DNA of 64,000 bases from assembly GCA_963727955.1 (NCBI GenBank), contig CAVSII010000010.1:186001-250000 (forward strand), read 5' to 3'. The notes under the pieces are model-generated. The model saw only the letters and a program-made list of their open reading frames with translations, was not told the DNA's origin and ran no database searches. The position numbers and the translations under genes are program-made. This DNA comes from Bog-756 sp963727955 (GTDB taxonomy: Bacteria; Actinomycetota; Acidimicrobiia; Acidimicrobiales; RAAP-2). Shown piece by piece: positions 33,237 to 42,161 of this stretch; position 1 is the first letter of the stretch; each line of letters begins with the position of its first letter.

Positions 33237-34621
33237 TCGGCCGTGCCTCCGATAGTGATGCCGGTCAGACGCATGGTCGCCTGTCCGCAGCCCACCGGCA
33301 CGCTCTGGCCGTCCTTCCCGCAGGTGCCCGGGGTCATGCCGAAGTCGGTGGCCACGGCGTCGATGCGCTTGAGGATCTCGGGTCCGTTCCCGATGAGGTT
33401 GGCGTCCCGCAGCGGCTCGGTGATCTTTCCCCCCTCGATGAGATAGGCCTCGGTGGTCCCGAAGACGAAATCACCGGTGGTGGTGTTGACCTGTCCGCCA
33501 CCCAACTTGGCCACGTAGACCCCACGGGGCGTCTGGGCCACTATCTCATCGGCATCGTCCTCACCGGGCAGGAGGAAGGTGTTGGTCATGCGGACCATGG
33601 GGAGGTGCTGATAGGTCTGGCGGCGGCCGTTGCCGGAAGACACCCGGCCTTCCTTACGGGCCCGCAGGTAGTCCCACAGGTAGTCGGTGAGCACTCCCTT
33701 GTCGATGAGTACGTTGCGCTGAGCCGGGCGGCCTTCGTCGTCCACCCCGAACGTCCCCCACTCGGTGCCCACTGTCCCGTCGTCGACCAGGGTGACCAGA
33801 GGGCTGGCCACCTGCTGGCCGACCCTGCCGGTGTAGACCGACGCGTCCTTGACGATGTGGTCGGCCTCGAGCCCGTGCCCGCACGCCTCGTGGAAGAGGA
33901 TCCCACCGCTACCCCCGGCCAGGACCACCGGCAACTCACCGGAGGGAGCGGGGCGGGCCGACAGCTTGGACAGTGCCCGTCGGGCGGCCAGCTCGGCCAG
34001 CTCCTCGACCGAGACCTCGTCGAACATCCCGAAGCCCATGGTCCGGGCGGCCGATTCGAATCCCGTCTGCAGACCGGTGTCCCCGACGGCCACACAGGAG
34101 ACGCTGAAGCGGGTGCGGGCCTGCTGGTCATCGGCCCGCAGACCCTCCGAGTTGGCGATCAGGACCCGGCGGCGCGAGCTCCCGCACGCCGCCTGTACCT
34201 GCGAGATGGCATCGCCCGAGGCACGGGCCGCCTGGTCCGCCTCCCTCAGCAGATCCAGTGTGGCGCCCTTCGACGCCAGGGGGGCCGTCGCCGACCGCTG
34301 CGCGGCACCTTCCGGCCCCAAGGGCCCGACGGCCACCGTGCGTGTCCCGCCGCCACCGCTTCGGGCGACGGCCGAGGCCGCCTCGGCGGCACGCAGGAGC
34401 CCCTCCTCGGTCAGATCGGCGGTATGGGCGAAGCCGGTGGTCTCGCCGGATACCACCCGGATGCCCGCCCCCCGCTCCCGTCCCGACGACAGCTCCTCGA
34501 CCCTGCCGTCGTCCAGTACGGCGGACGAGGTCGAACGGTCCTCGGCGAACACCTCGGCGAAGTCACCGCCGTGCTGAAGGGCTCCGGACAGGACCTTCTC
34601 GAGAACTGGGGATTCGATCAC
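33233..34621 (-). CDS. tldD: TldD metalloprotease subunit
   Basis: 462-residue TldD/PmbA-family protein with the zinc-binding HEACGHG motif (residues 244-250) that defines the catalytic TldD subunit. Other family blocks are GGSGGILFHEACGHGLEADHI, the glycine-rich LGGGQVNTTTGDFVFGT and a cysteine-containing C terminus (TPGTCGKDGQSVPVGCGQ). Together with PmbA (next gene, coupled by an ATGA overlap) it would form a hetero-oligomeric protease that degrades unfolded peptides or trims modified ones. The substrate is unknown; no ribosomal-peptide cluster is adjacent. Confidence 0.92.
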   Translation of the reverse strand: MIESPVLEKVLSGALQHGGDFAEVFAEDRSTSSAVLDDGRVEELSSGRERGAGIRVVSGETTGFAHTADLTEEGLLRAAEAASAVARSGGGGTRTVAVGPLGPEGAAQRSATAPLASKGATLDLLREADQAARASGDAISQVQAACGSSRRRVLIANSEGLRADDQQARTRFSVSCVAVGDTGLQTGFESAARTMGFGMFDEVSVEELAELAARRALSKLSARPAPSGELPVVLAGGSGGILFHEACGHGLEADHIVKDASVYTGRVGQQVASPLVTLVDDGTVGTEWGTFGVDDEGRPAQRNVLIDKGVLTDYLWDYLRARKEGRVSSGNGRRQTYQHLPMVRMTNTFLLPGEDDADEIVAQTPRGVYVAKLGGGQVNTTTGDFVFGTTEAYLIEGGKITEPLRDANLIGNGPEILKRIDAVATDFGMTPGTCGKDGQSVPVGCGQATMRLTGITIGGTAE

Positions 34622-34676
34622 TACACCTCCTCGCGACAGCGTCTGGCGCCAGGTGGCCGACTACTGCGATGTCACG

Positions 34677-34682
34677 TATCGT
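34677..34682 (+). promoter_or_regulatory. -10 box TATCGT of leaderless FlK-like thioesterase
   Basis: TATCGT fits TANNNT and ends six bases before the GTG at 34689, with no ribosome binding site between. Confidence 0.4.
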
Positions 34683-34688
34683 ACCGGC

Positions 34689-35066
34689 GTGGCGCCCTAC
34701 ACCGGTCTGTCGGCCCGAATCGAATTGAAGGTGGCCGACGAGGACACGGCCGAGGCATTTCGCTCGGGCTCGGTACCGGTGTTGGCCACGCCCCGGCTGA
34801 TCGCCCTGTGCGAGGAGGCCAGCTGCCTGGCCATCGACGGGCACCTGCCGGTCAACGGGACCTCGGTGGCCAAACGCCTGCAGTTCGACCACCTGGTACC
34901 GGTAGCTGTGGGCAGTACCGTGTGGGCCGAGGCCACTCTCGACCGGATCGAAGGCCGCCGCCTGGTCTTCACCCTCTCGGTGTCGGAGAGCGCAGGGCTG
35001 GTGGCGGCAGGCAAGCTGATCCGGGTCATCGTAGACCGGGAGACGTTCCTGGCCAACGTCCGCTGA
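34689..35066 (+). CDS. FlK-like hotdog-fold acyl-CoA thioesterase
   Basis: 125 residues of single-domain hotdog fold. The pattern EAFRSGSVPVLATPRLIALCEEAS followed by LPVNGTSVAKRLQFDHLVPVAVGST and RRLVFTLSVSESAGLVAAGK matches the FlK (fluoroacetyl-CoA thioesterase) group, many members of which hydrolyse ordinary acyl-CoAs. GTG 34689 is chosen because it follows a leaderless -10 box; an in-frame GTG at 34653 would add 12 residues. It stands alone, divergent from tldD. The natural substrate is unknown. Confidence 0.75.
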   Translation: MAPYTGLSARIELKVADEDTAEAFRSGSVPVLATPRLIALCEEASCLAIDGHLPVNGTSVAKRLQFDHLVPVAVGSTVWAEATLDRIEGRRLVFTLSVSESAGLVAAGKLIRVIVDRETFLANVR

Positions 35067-35187
35067 CCCTCTTCCCGCTCTGACGAGTCAGAGTGCCGTA
35101 CGGCCATACCCACGAACGGTCAGAGTCGACCCAGCCGCTCGGTTGTACTGGTGGTCCTCGTAGCTACGAGCCTCGGAGAGACCCAGC

Positions 35188-35946
35188 TCAGAGGTTCTTG
35201 CCGATCATGCCCCCGAGGACCCCGCCGATGCCGGCGTCGGCCACAGCGTGGTGATCCTCGTCGTGGGGGAGATAGGGAGTGAGGGCGGCGGCCAGGACGG
35301 AAACCGGCATGCTCTGCAACCAGATGTTGCCGGGGCCGGTGAGGGCCACCAGGTGGAAACCGTCGTCGCCGAAGATCTTGTTCTTGATACCCGGGACCCG
35401 GGAGATGGTGAAGCTCACTTTGTCCTCGAACAGTCCGACATGCCCGGGGTGGGCCAGCATGGTCTGACCGGCAGCCAGCTCGTAGGAGACGATCTCCCCG
35501 GACAGCTCGATCCAGGCCTGGCCCTCGCCCTCCAGACGCTGCAGGATGAAACCGTCCCCGCCGTATATCCCACCCCGGAAGCTCTGCTGCATCCCCACGG
35601 TGGGAACGATCCCGTCGGTACCGCAGACCCAGCCGTGGCGGTGGACCAGATAGCCCTGACCGGCGGCGATGGTGACCGGGAAGATACGTCCGGGCAGCTT
35701 GGCCCCGAAGGCCACCATGCCCTGGCCCCCCTGGGCCTCGTAGCGGGTGAGGAAGATGCCGCCCCCGCCGACCGCCCTCTTCAACCCACCCATCAGGCCC
35801 TTTTGACCCCCTGTTGACGTCGACTGGGACATCTGGACGTTGGCCGACATCCACGACAGCTCGCCGTGGGTGGAAACGATCGATTCGCCGGATTCGAGAA
35901 TCATCTCCAGCAGCGGCATGGTCGTACCTTTGACTTCAGCCTGCAT
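35188..35946 (-). CDS. AIM24/TIGR00266-family protein
   Basis: 252 residues of the AIM24 double-psi-like beta family, found widely in bacteria and yeast mitochondria with no settled function. Visible: VGGGGIFLTRYEAQGGQGMVAF, FQSF-like repeat GMQQSFRGGIYGGDGFILQRL, and a Gly-rich C terminus GIGGVLGGMIGKNL. ATG 35946 has AGGAGG six bases upstream, so the longer frame to 36003 is not used. Soluble and probably cytoplasmic. Convergent with the thioesterase gene and divergent from dxs. Confidence 0.85.
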   Translation of the reverse strand: MQAEVKGTTMPLLEMILESGESIVSTHGELSWMSANVQMSQSTSTGGQKGLMGGLKRAVGGGGIFLTRYEAQGGQGMVAFGAKLPGRIFPVTIAAGQGYLVHRHGWVCGTDGIVPTVGMQQSFRGGIYGGDGFILQRLEGEGQAWIELSGEIVSYELAAGQTMLAHPGHVGLFEDKVSFTISRVPGIKNKIFGDDGFHLVALTGPGNIWLQSMPVSVLAAALTPYLPHDEDHHAVADAGIGGVLGGMIGKNL

Positions 35947-36242
35947 GGGACCTCCTGTGGCTCGGAAACGGGCGTCGGGCCGGCCCCGGCTCACCTCACC
36001 CATCTTGCCCCTAAGCGGTCCCCGATGCCGGGGATACCCGGGCGGCGAACCACCACCGACACGGGCACCGCCGGATCGCCTGAGCCCGGCCCCCAGCCAT
36101 GCCGTAGCCGCTTCCCTGCTCCCCGATCGGGGCCAATGGGGAACGGCCAGACGCGGACCGGTGCCGGAGGGAAGAAGTCAGATCGCCCGGGTGGCGACAG
36201 CCGGCGCTGGTAGCCTGATCCGGAAGCCAACACACACCTCCC

Positions 36243-38310
36243 ATGATCCTCGAAAACATCGACAGTCCCGACGATCTGCGCTCCCTCACCCCTGAGGAGC
36301 TGACCCTTCTGGCTGCCGAAATCCGTTCCTTCATCGTCGACGCCGTCACCGTGACGGGGGGGCACCTCGGCTCCAACCTGGGGGTGGTCGAACTCACTTT
36401 GGCGCTCCACCGGACCTTCGACTCGCCGAGGGACGTGCTGCTGTGGGACACCGGACATCAGGCCTACGTCCACAAACTGGTGACGGGACGTCGCACTGCC
36501 TTCGCCCAGCTTCGACAAGCCGATGGACTGTCGGGATATCCCAATCGGGCCGAGTCCGAACACGACTGGGTGGAGAACAGCCACGCCTCGACCATCCTCA
36601 GCTATGCCCACGGGTTGGCCAGTGCTTTCGAGCTCCAGGACAGTCAACGGCGGGTAGTGGCGGTCGTCGGCGACGGCGCTCTCACAGGGGGAATGGCCTA
36701 CGAGGCACTCAACAACCTGGGGCACTCCGGCAAACCTGTCCTCATCGTCCTCAACGACAACGGGCGTTCCTACGCGCCGACAGTCTCCAGCCTGTCGCTG
36801 AGCCTGACCTATCTCCGACTCAATCCCGCCTATGTGCACGCCCGTCAACGCCTACGCCACCTCCTCCGTGAGATCCCCGGCGTGGGCGATCTGGCCTACT
36901 CGGGCGTGCACGGTTTCACCAGCGCCCTCCGCGAAGTGGTGACTCCCCACACCTTCTTCGAAGCACTCGGAATCCGCTATGCCGGACCCATCGACGGCCA
37001 CGACATCGAGGGGGTCGAGCAGGCTCTGGCCCATGCCACGGAGTGGCCCGGGCCCATCGTCGTCCACGTCCTCACCCAAAAAGGGCGTGGTTATGCACCG
37101 GCTGAAGAGGACGAGGTGCAGCGCCTCCACGACTTCAAGGTCAAAGTGCCGAGCACCGACACCGACCCGGCCGGGGGTGTCGTCCGCGATCCCACGGCCC
37201 CGTCCCCGGTCGGTCCGGCAGCGATGGCCGAACATCCGGTCGATGCCGACAAATCAGCAGAGCCGGCGCTCGAAGTCATCGGTGAGAACTTGCCGGTCAC
37301 AACTTTCACTGACGCCTTCACCCGATCCCTCCTACGGCACGCCGAGGCCGACCCGCGGATCATCGCCATTACGGCGGCCATGCCCGGTCCCACTGGACTG
37401 CTTCCCTTCGAGGCCCGATTCCCCGAGCGATGTGTCGACGTCGGTATCGCTGAACAGCACGCGGTGACGGCGGCCGCCGGTATGGCCATGGCCGGCATGA
37501 GACCGGTGGTGGCGGTCTACTCCACGTTCTTCTCGCGCGCTTTCGATCAGGCCAATCTCGATGTGGGTCTGCACCGGCTTCCGGTGGTGATGGTCCTCGA
37601 TCGGGCCGGCATCACCGGCGACGACGGGCCCAGCCATCACGGTCTGGTGGACATGGCTCTGGCCCTGTCCATTCCCGGTATGACGGTGTTCGCACCGTCC
37701 TCCGCCCCCGAAGTCGAGGTCATGTTGACCCAGGCCCTCGCCCTCGACGGTCCCTCCATCATCCGCTTCCCCAAGACACCGGCACCGCCGGTTCTGCCCG
37801 GCGAGGTAGGCGAAGGAATCGAGCGCGCGCTGCGCCCGGTCGGGTGACGGTTCGGTGTGCATCCTGGCCGTAGGCAAGATGCTCGCCGCCGCCCAGTCGG
37901 CCGCCGGCGAGCTCGAAGCAGAAGGTATCGACGCCACCGTCTGGGATGTGCGGGTGGTGTCCGACCCGGATCCGGCCATGTTGGCCAGCGCCGCCGCCCA
38001 CCGGGTGGTGGTCACGGCCGAGGACGGCGTCCGTTACGGAGGGGCGGGCATGTTCCTGGCCGACGCTCTCCGCAACGCGGTGGCCTGTGGGGCCGCACCT
38101 CCAGTCGTATCGCTGGGTGCTCCCCGCTCCTACATCGCCCAGGGCAAGCCCGACCGCATCCTGGCCCAACTCGGCCTGGACGGGCCAGGGCTGGCCCAGA
38201 CGGTGCGAGAGGCGGCGAAGGCCCTTTCCGGCCCCGTTCCGCTCGTTCGGCCGGACAATCCGGGTGCGGTCCGACCGGCCACCGCCACCGCCCCTCCCCA
38301 GCGCCGCTGA
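36243..38310 (+). CDS. dxs: 1-deoxy-D-xylulose-5-phosphate synthase, with an apparent frameshift
   Basis: Thiamine-dependent enzyme that joins pyruvate and glyceraldehyde-3-phosphate, the first step of the MEP isoprenoid pathway. The N-terminal part has TGGHLGSNLGVVELTLALH, the ThDP motif GDGALTGGMAYEALNN (143-158), and AGPIDGHDIEGVEQAL; the pyrimidine domain has DVGIAEQHAVTAAAGMA. A TGA at 37845 ends the first frame after residue 534, but the transketolase C-terminal domain continues at once in the next frame (ILAVGKMLAAAQ... to 38310). One extra G in the GGG at 37842-37844 explains this. As dxs is essential where MEP is the only route, a sequence error is likely. Confidence 0.88.
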
Positions 38311-38349
38311 AAGCACCGGAGACGGCCCCTGGCTGTTTGCCGCCTGAAT

Positions 38350-38363
38350 CGAAACGTGTTCTA
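38350..38363. promoter_or_regulatory. KstR-type operator overlapping the fadD19-like promoter
   Basis: CGAAACGTGTTCTA matches the mycobacterial KstR operator TNNAACNNGTTNNA at every defined position except the first. It overlaps a TCTACT -10-like hexamer (38360-38365) just upstream of the ATG at 38375, where a repressor would block polymerase. Confidence 0.55.
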
Positions 38364-38374
38364 CTGAACGGCCG

Positions 38375-40018
38375 ATGACGTTCAACCTTGCTGACCTTTT
38401 CGAGGCGGCCGTTGACGCCTACGGCGACCGGGAATATCTGGTGGCCGCGGGCGAACGGCGCACCTTTTCCCAGATGGAGGAGCGGGCCAACCGATTGGCC
38501 CATTTTTTGGCCAGCCGGGGCATCGGACCGGGCGACCATGTGGGTATCTACGCCCTCAACAGCGTCGAGTGGGTCGAGACGGCCTGGGCTGTGTTCAAGC
38601 TGCGGGCCGTCTGGATAAACATCAACTACCGCTACGTAAAAGACGAGCTCCGCTATCTCTTCACCAACGCCGATCTGGTGGCGCTGGTCCACCAGGCCGA
38701 GTTCAGCCCGCGGGTGGCCGAGCTGCTCCCCGAGCTCCCTGACCTGCGTCTGGTGATCGGTATCGAGGATGGTTCGGGCGAACCGCTGGGCTCAGGGACC
38801 ATCCCCTACGAGGAGGCCCTCAACTCCGGCTCTCCCGAGCGGGACTTCGCTCCCCGTTCGAACGACGACCACTACATCCTCTATACCGGAGGCACCACCG
38901 GCATGCCCAAGGGTGTGGTGTGGCGCCACCAAGACGTGTTCTACGCGCTGGGCGGAGGGGTCGATCCCCACACCAATACCCGCGTCCAGCGGCCGGAGGA
39001 GATGGTGGAGAAGGGACGGGGCGGCCAGGTCACCCTCCTGCCCATCGCACCGCTCATGCACGGGGCCACCCAGTGGTCGGTGATGGGGCAGAGCTTCCTC
39101 GGGAACAAGACGGTCCTCATCCCCAAATTCGATCCCCACGACGTCTGGAAGCTGGTCGAGACGGAACGGGCCACCTCGGTGATGATCACCGGGGACGCCA
39201 TGGGCAAGCCCCTGGTCGAGGCCCTCGATGATCCCGGCGTCTCCTACGACCTCTCCTCGCTGATGGCCATCACCTCCTCGGCCGCCCTCTTTTCGGCGCC
39301 GGTCAAGGACGAGTTCTTCCGACACCTGCCCAACATCTTGATCATCGACGCCATCGGGTCCTCCGAGTCCGGAAACAACGGGATGGTCACCATGGGCAAG
39401 GGGGGCACGGCCATGAAGAGCGGGCCCACCGTCTCCGTCCTGGGCAACACGGTCGTCTTCGACGAGGACCTCAAGGTGGTCGCGCCCGGCTCGGGGGTGA
39501 CCGGCAAGATCGCCCGCTCCGGCGACATCCCCGTCGGCTATTACAACGACCCGGTCAAGACGGCCGAGGTGTTCATCACCGTGGACGGGACGCGGTACGT
39601 GATGCCGGGCGACTTCGCCACCGTCGAGGAGGACGGTTCCATCACCCTCCTCGGCCGTGGGTCGGTATCGATCAATTCCGGCGGCGAGAAGATCTTCCCC
39701 GAGGAGGTCGAGTCGGCCGTGCGCTCCCACCCCGACGTCTTCGACGCCATCGTGGTGGGTGCACCCGACGAGCGTTGGGGCCAACGGGTGGCCGCCATCA
39801 TCCAGCCCCGGGCCGACAGGCACCCGACTCTGGCCGACATCCAGGAACACTGCCGAGATGCGATAGCCGGCTACAAGGTGCCGCGTCAGCTGCATGTGGT
39901 GGACACCATGGTCCGCTCCCCCAGCGGGAAGCCCGACTACCGGTGGGCTGCCTCCATCGTGGCCGAAGTGCCCGAGGAGAGCGACAGTGGCGGTCTCCGG
40001 ACGTCTACCGACCACTGA
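38375..40018 (+). CDS. fadD19: FadD19-like steroid side-chain acyl-CoA synthetase
   Basis: 547-residue AMP-forming acyl-CoA ligase. The ATP motif YTGGTTGMPKGVVWRH, the adenylate motif YNDPVKTAEVF, PGDFATVEEDG and the C-terminal catalytic Lys region RSPSGKPDYRWA are all present. The overall sequence (SPERDFAPRSNDDHYILYTGG, INSGGEKIFPEEVE) is close to Mtb FadD19, which activates the C26 cholesterol side-chain carboxylate. A KstR-type operator covers the promoter. The next gene is an isochorismatase-like protein on the same strand. Assignment to steroid rather than general fatty acids is inferred from similarity and context. Confidence 0.82.
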   Translation: MTFNLADLFEAAVDAYGDREYLVAAGERRTFSQMEERANRLAHFLASRGIGPGDHVGIYALNSVEWVETAWAVFKLRAVWININYRYVKDELRYLFTNADLVALVHQAEFSPRVAELLPELPDLRLVIGIEDGSGEPLGSGTIPYEEALNSGSPERDFAPRSNDDHYILYTGGTTGMPKGVVWRHQDVFYALGGGVDPHTNTRVQRPEEMVEKGRGGQVTLLPIAPLMHGATQWSVMGQSFLGNKTVLIPKFDPHDVWKLVETERATSVMITGDAMGKPLVEALDDPGVSYDLSSLMAITSSAALFSAPVKDEFFRHLPNILIIDAIGSSESGNNGMVTMGKGGTAMKSGPTVSVLGNTVVFDEDLKVVAPGSGVTGKIARSGDIPVGYYNDPVKTAEVFITVDGTRYVMPGDFATVEEDGSITLLGRGSVSINSGGEKIFPEEVESAVRSHPDVFDAIVVGAPDERWGQRVAAIIQPRADRHPTLADIQEHCRDAIAGYKVPRQLHVVDTMVRSPSGKPDYRWAASIVAEVPEESDSGGLRTSTDH

Positions 40019-40082
40019 GGGCTGAACCACCGCCCGGGCGGCTGTTGCCAAGGGCGGGAGATCCGGAAGGGAGCCGACCACA

Positions 40083-40712
40083 ATGCCCGTCTCGCTGACC
40101 GACCTGGTGGCACCGGCCCGAAGCGTGGTGCTGACCATGGAGATCCAGCGTGGCGTGATCGGGGACCTGTCCTCCTTCCCGCAGCTGGCCGAGGCGGCCA
40201 CCGTGGCCGGGGTGGTGGACAACACCGCCCGCCTCCTCACCGCGGCGCGGGCGGTGGCCGTCCCCGTCGTCCACTGCACAGCTGAGTTCCGGGCCGATCG
40301 GGCCGGCACCACTGTCAACTGTCAGCTGGTGGCAGCGGCCCTCCGCCACCCCGACCACCTGCTCCAGGGAACCCCGGCGGTGGAACTGATACCCGGCCTG
40401 GGGGTGGAGCCATCAGACCTGATCTCCTCCCGGCTACACGGCGTATCGCCCTTTACCGGCACCGCCCTCGACACATGGCTCCGCAACCTCGGCGTGCATA
40501 CGGTGGTAGCCACCGGCGTGTCGGTCAACCTCGGTGTGCTCGGACTGGCCATCGAGGCTGTCAACCTGGGATACACGGTGGTCGTGCCCCGCGACACGGT
40601 TGCCGGCATCCCTCAGGAGTACGCCGAAGCCATCCTGGCCAATACCCTTCCCCTCATAGCCACCGTCACCACGGTCGACGACATCCTCGACGTCTGGACA
40701 ACGGGCCGCTGA
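40083..40712 (+). CDS. Isochorismatase-fold protein lacking the canonical catalytic triad
   Basis: 209-residue alpha/beta protein of the isochorismatase/cysteine-hydrolase superfamily. The fold is clear (SVVLTMEIQRGVIGD, VPVVHCTAEFR, LDTWLRNLGVHTVVATGVSVN, EAVNLGYTVVVPRDTVAG), but the usual Asp-Lys-Cys set is changed. The Asp of the first strand is Glu (TMEIQ), the Lys of the KxxxSAF-like loop is Arg (SSRLHGVSPF), and the nucleophile Cys after the ATGV strand is Gly (NLGVLG). It may bind a ligand or use other chemistry. It follows fadD19 at 64 bases and is probably co-transcribed. Confidence 0.75.
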   Translation: MPVSLTDLVAPARSVVLTMEIQRGVIGDLSSFPQLAEAATVAGVVDNTARLLTAARAVAVPVVHCTAEFRADRAGTTVNCQLVAAALRHPDHLLQGTPAVELIPGLGVEPSDLISSRLHGVSPFTGTALDTWLRNLGVHTVVATGVSVNLGVLGLAIEAVNLGYTVVVPRDTVAGIPQEYAEAILANTLPLIATVTTVDDILDVWTTGR

Positions 40713-40722
40713 GACCCGATGC

Positions 40723-41945
40723 CTACATGACCCGGGTGCCGTCCAGTTGAATCATGGCGTTGGTCGGGAGCTCCTCGACGGTGATGTCCGGCACCGGGAA
40801 ATTGAAGTCCTTGTACTTGCGCTGTGCCGTCTGGCGATAGCGGGTGGTCGAATGGATCGGATCCGGGTCGAACTGGGGGATGATCTTCGACCCGAAGACC
40901 TCGAGCATCTCGTGCACCTCGTCCTCCATGAAGGAGTCGGACGGCAAACCGAACACCAGCTGGTCGCAGCCCACCGTCTGGTACTTCTCCACCTGCTGGG
41001 CTACCTCGTCGGGATCGCCGCACAGCAGCCATCCCCCTTCGATGAGATAGTCGAGCATGGCCTCGTCGGTGATGGTGTGCGGCCTTTCCGGCCAGATGGG
41101 AACGCCCTCTTGGTGGGGGATGGTGTCGTGGTAGTTGCACACCATCGAGTAGAGGTAGCCCCGGCCCCGCCGAAGGGCCACCTGGCGGGCCTTCTTCCGG
41201 TCGCTCAGACAGATGACGGCGTTGGTCATCATCACGTTGTCGTTCATGTACTGCCCGAGTGGCTCGGTGCAGTTGGCGATGCCTTCCTTGTAAGCGTCGA
41301 TCCGACCCTTGAGGTTGTAGATGGGCTCGAAGTTGAAGGCGATGGCGCCGATACCGAGCTCGCCGGCCTGGGTGAACGTACCGGGGTTTCCACACCCGAC
41401 CCAGATGGCCGGATGGCCCTTACCCTCATAGGGCTTGGGCAGGATGTTGTGGGGATAAGGGACGATGAAGCTCTCGCCCTCGTACATGTAGTCCTTCTCT
41501 TCCCACATGCGGGGAATCTGGCGGATGACCTCGTTCCATTCGGCCTTGGTGGAATTCTTGTCGAGGATGTTGAAGGCGGCGATCTCGTGACTGCCGGCAC
41601 CGCGGCCGGTCCCCCATTCGAAGCGCCCCTCGAAAACGTGGTCGAGCATGGCCACCCGCTCGGCACTACGCACCGGGTGGTTGACCCGGGGGAGAGGTTC
41701 ATGATGCCGGTGCCCACGTGGATGCGCTCGGTGGCGTGAGCCAGGTAGCCCATGACCACCTCGGGAGCGGACATGTGGCTGTACTCGGTCAGCGAGTGGT
41801 GCTCCCCGAGCCAGGCATACTTCCAGTTGTACTTGTCGGCCTCGACGACGTAAGCGATCTCTCGCTTGAGCATCTCGTGCTCGCACGCCGGATCATGTGC
41901 GGCCTGACCGGGCAGGTAGCCGTTGAGAAAGACTCCGAACTCCAT
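40723..41945 (-). CDS. Luciferase-like (LLM) flavin/F420 oxidoreductase, with an apparent frameshift
   Basis: Bacterial-luciferase-fold oxidoreductase of about 407 residues. The N-terminal frame (MEFGVFLNGYLPGQ, WKYAWLGEHHSLTEYSHMSAPEVV, HVGTGIMNLSP) is lost at CCCGGGGG (41685-41692) and the chain continues in another frame (RVNHPVRSAERVAMLDHVFEG, GRFEWGTGRGAGSHEIAAF) to the stop at 40723. Adding one base in that run restores the family sequence, so a homopolymer error is likely. Such enzymes use FMNH2 or F420H2; the cofactor is not certain. The promoter region shares a perfect KstR-type operator with the divergent fadD17-like gene. Confidence 0.78.
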
Positions 41946-42007
41946 TGCGGTGGGCTCCTCTCGCTCAGCGCGGGCGCCGGTTCACGGTACACGGCGAGTT
42001 GATAAAT

Positions 42008-42021
42008 TGCAACGCGTTCCA
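42008..42021. promoter_or_regulatory. Perfect KstR-type operator between divergent LLM and fadD17-like genes
   Basis: TGCAACGCGTTCCA matches TNNAACNNGTTNNA at all eight defined positions. It lies in a 216-bp divergent intergenic region, 63 bases upstream of the LLM start and 141 bases upstream of the fadD17-like start, and is flanked by AT-rich stretches that could hold both -10 boxes. Confidence 0.6.
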
Positions 42022-42161
42022 TATTTGTGCCTGAGCAGCGTGAAAATGGCCGATTTCCGGCTCCCGTGGGCCCGAAATTCCGACCCACCGTCGGGCAGTG
42101 GCGCCGGCGGGTGGCTTCGAAGGGCACGACGGGTATTCGAGACAGTGACCAGGGGGATCAG

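Noticed and set aside
36004..36242. Possible GC-rich hairpins between the AIM24 gene and dxs
   Set aside because: Several short G/C inverted repeats occur, but none has a good stem length or position to call a terminator; the region also needs to hold two divergent promoters.
38792..40318. 508-codon minus-strand open frame
   Set aside because: Antisense to the fadD19-like gene and part of the isochorismatase-like gene; its composition (Gly/Asp/His/Val-rich) is typical of a high-GC antisense frame.
40747..41739. 330-codon plus-strand open frame
   Set aside because: Antisense to the frameshifted LLM oxidoreductase; the minus strand has the recognisable family sequence.
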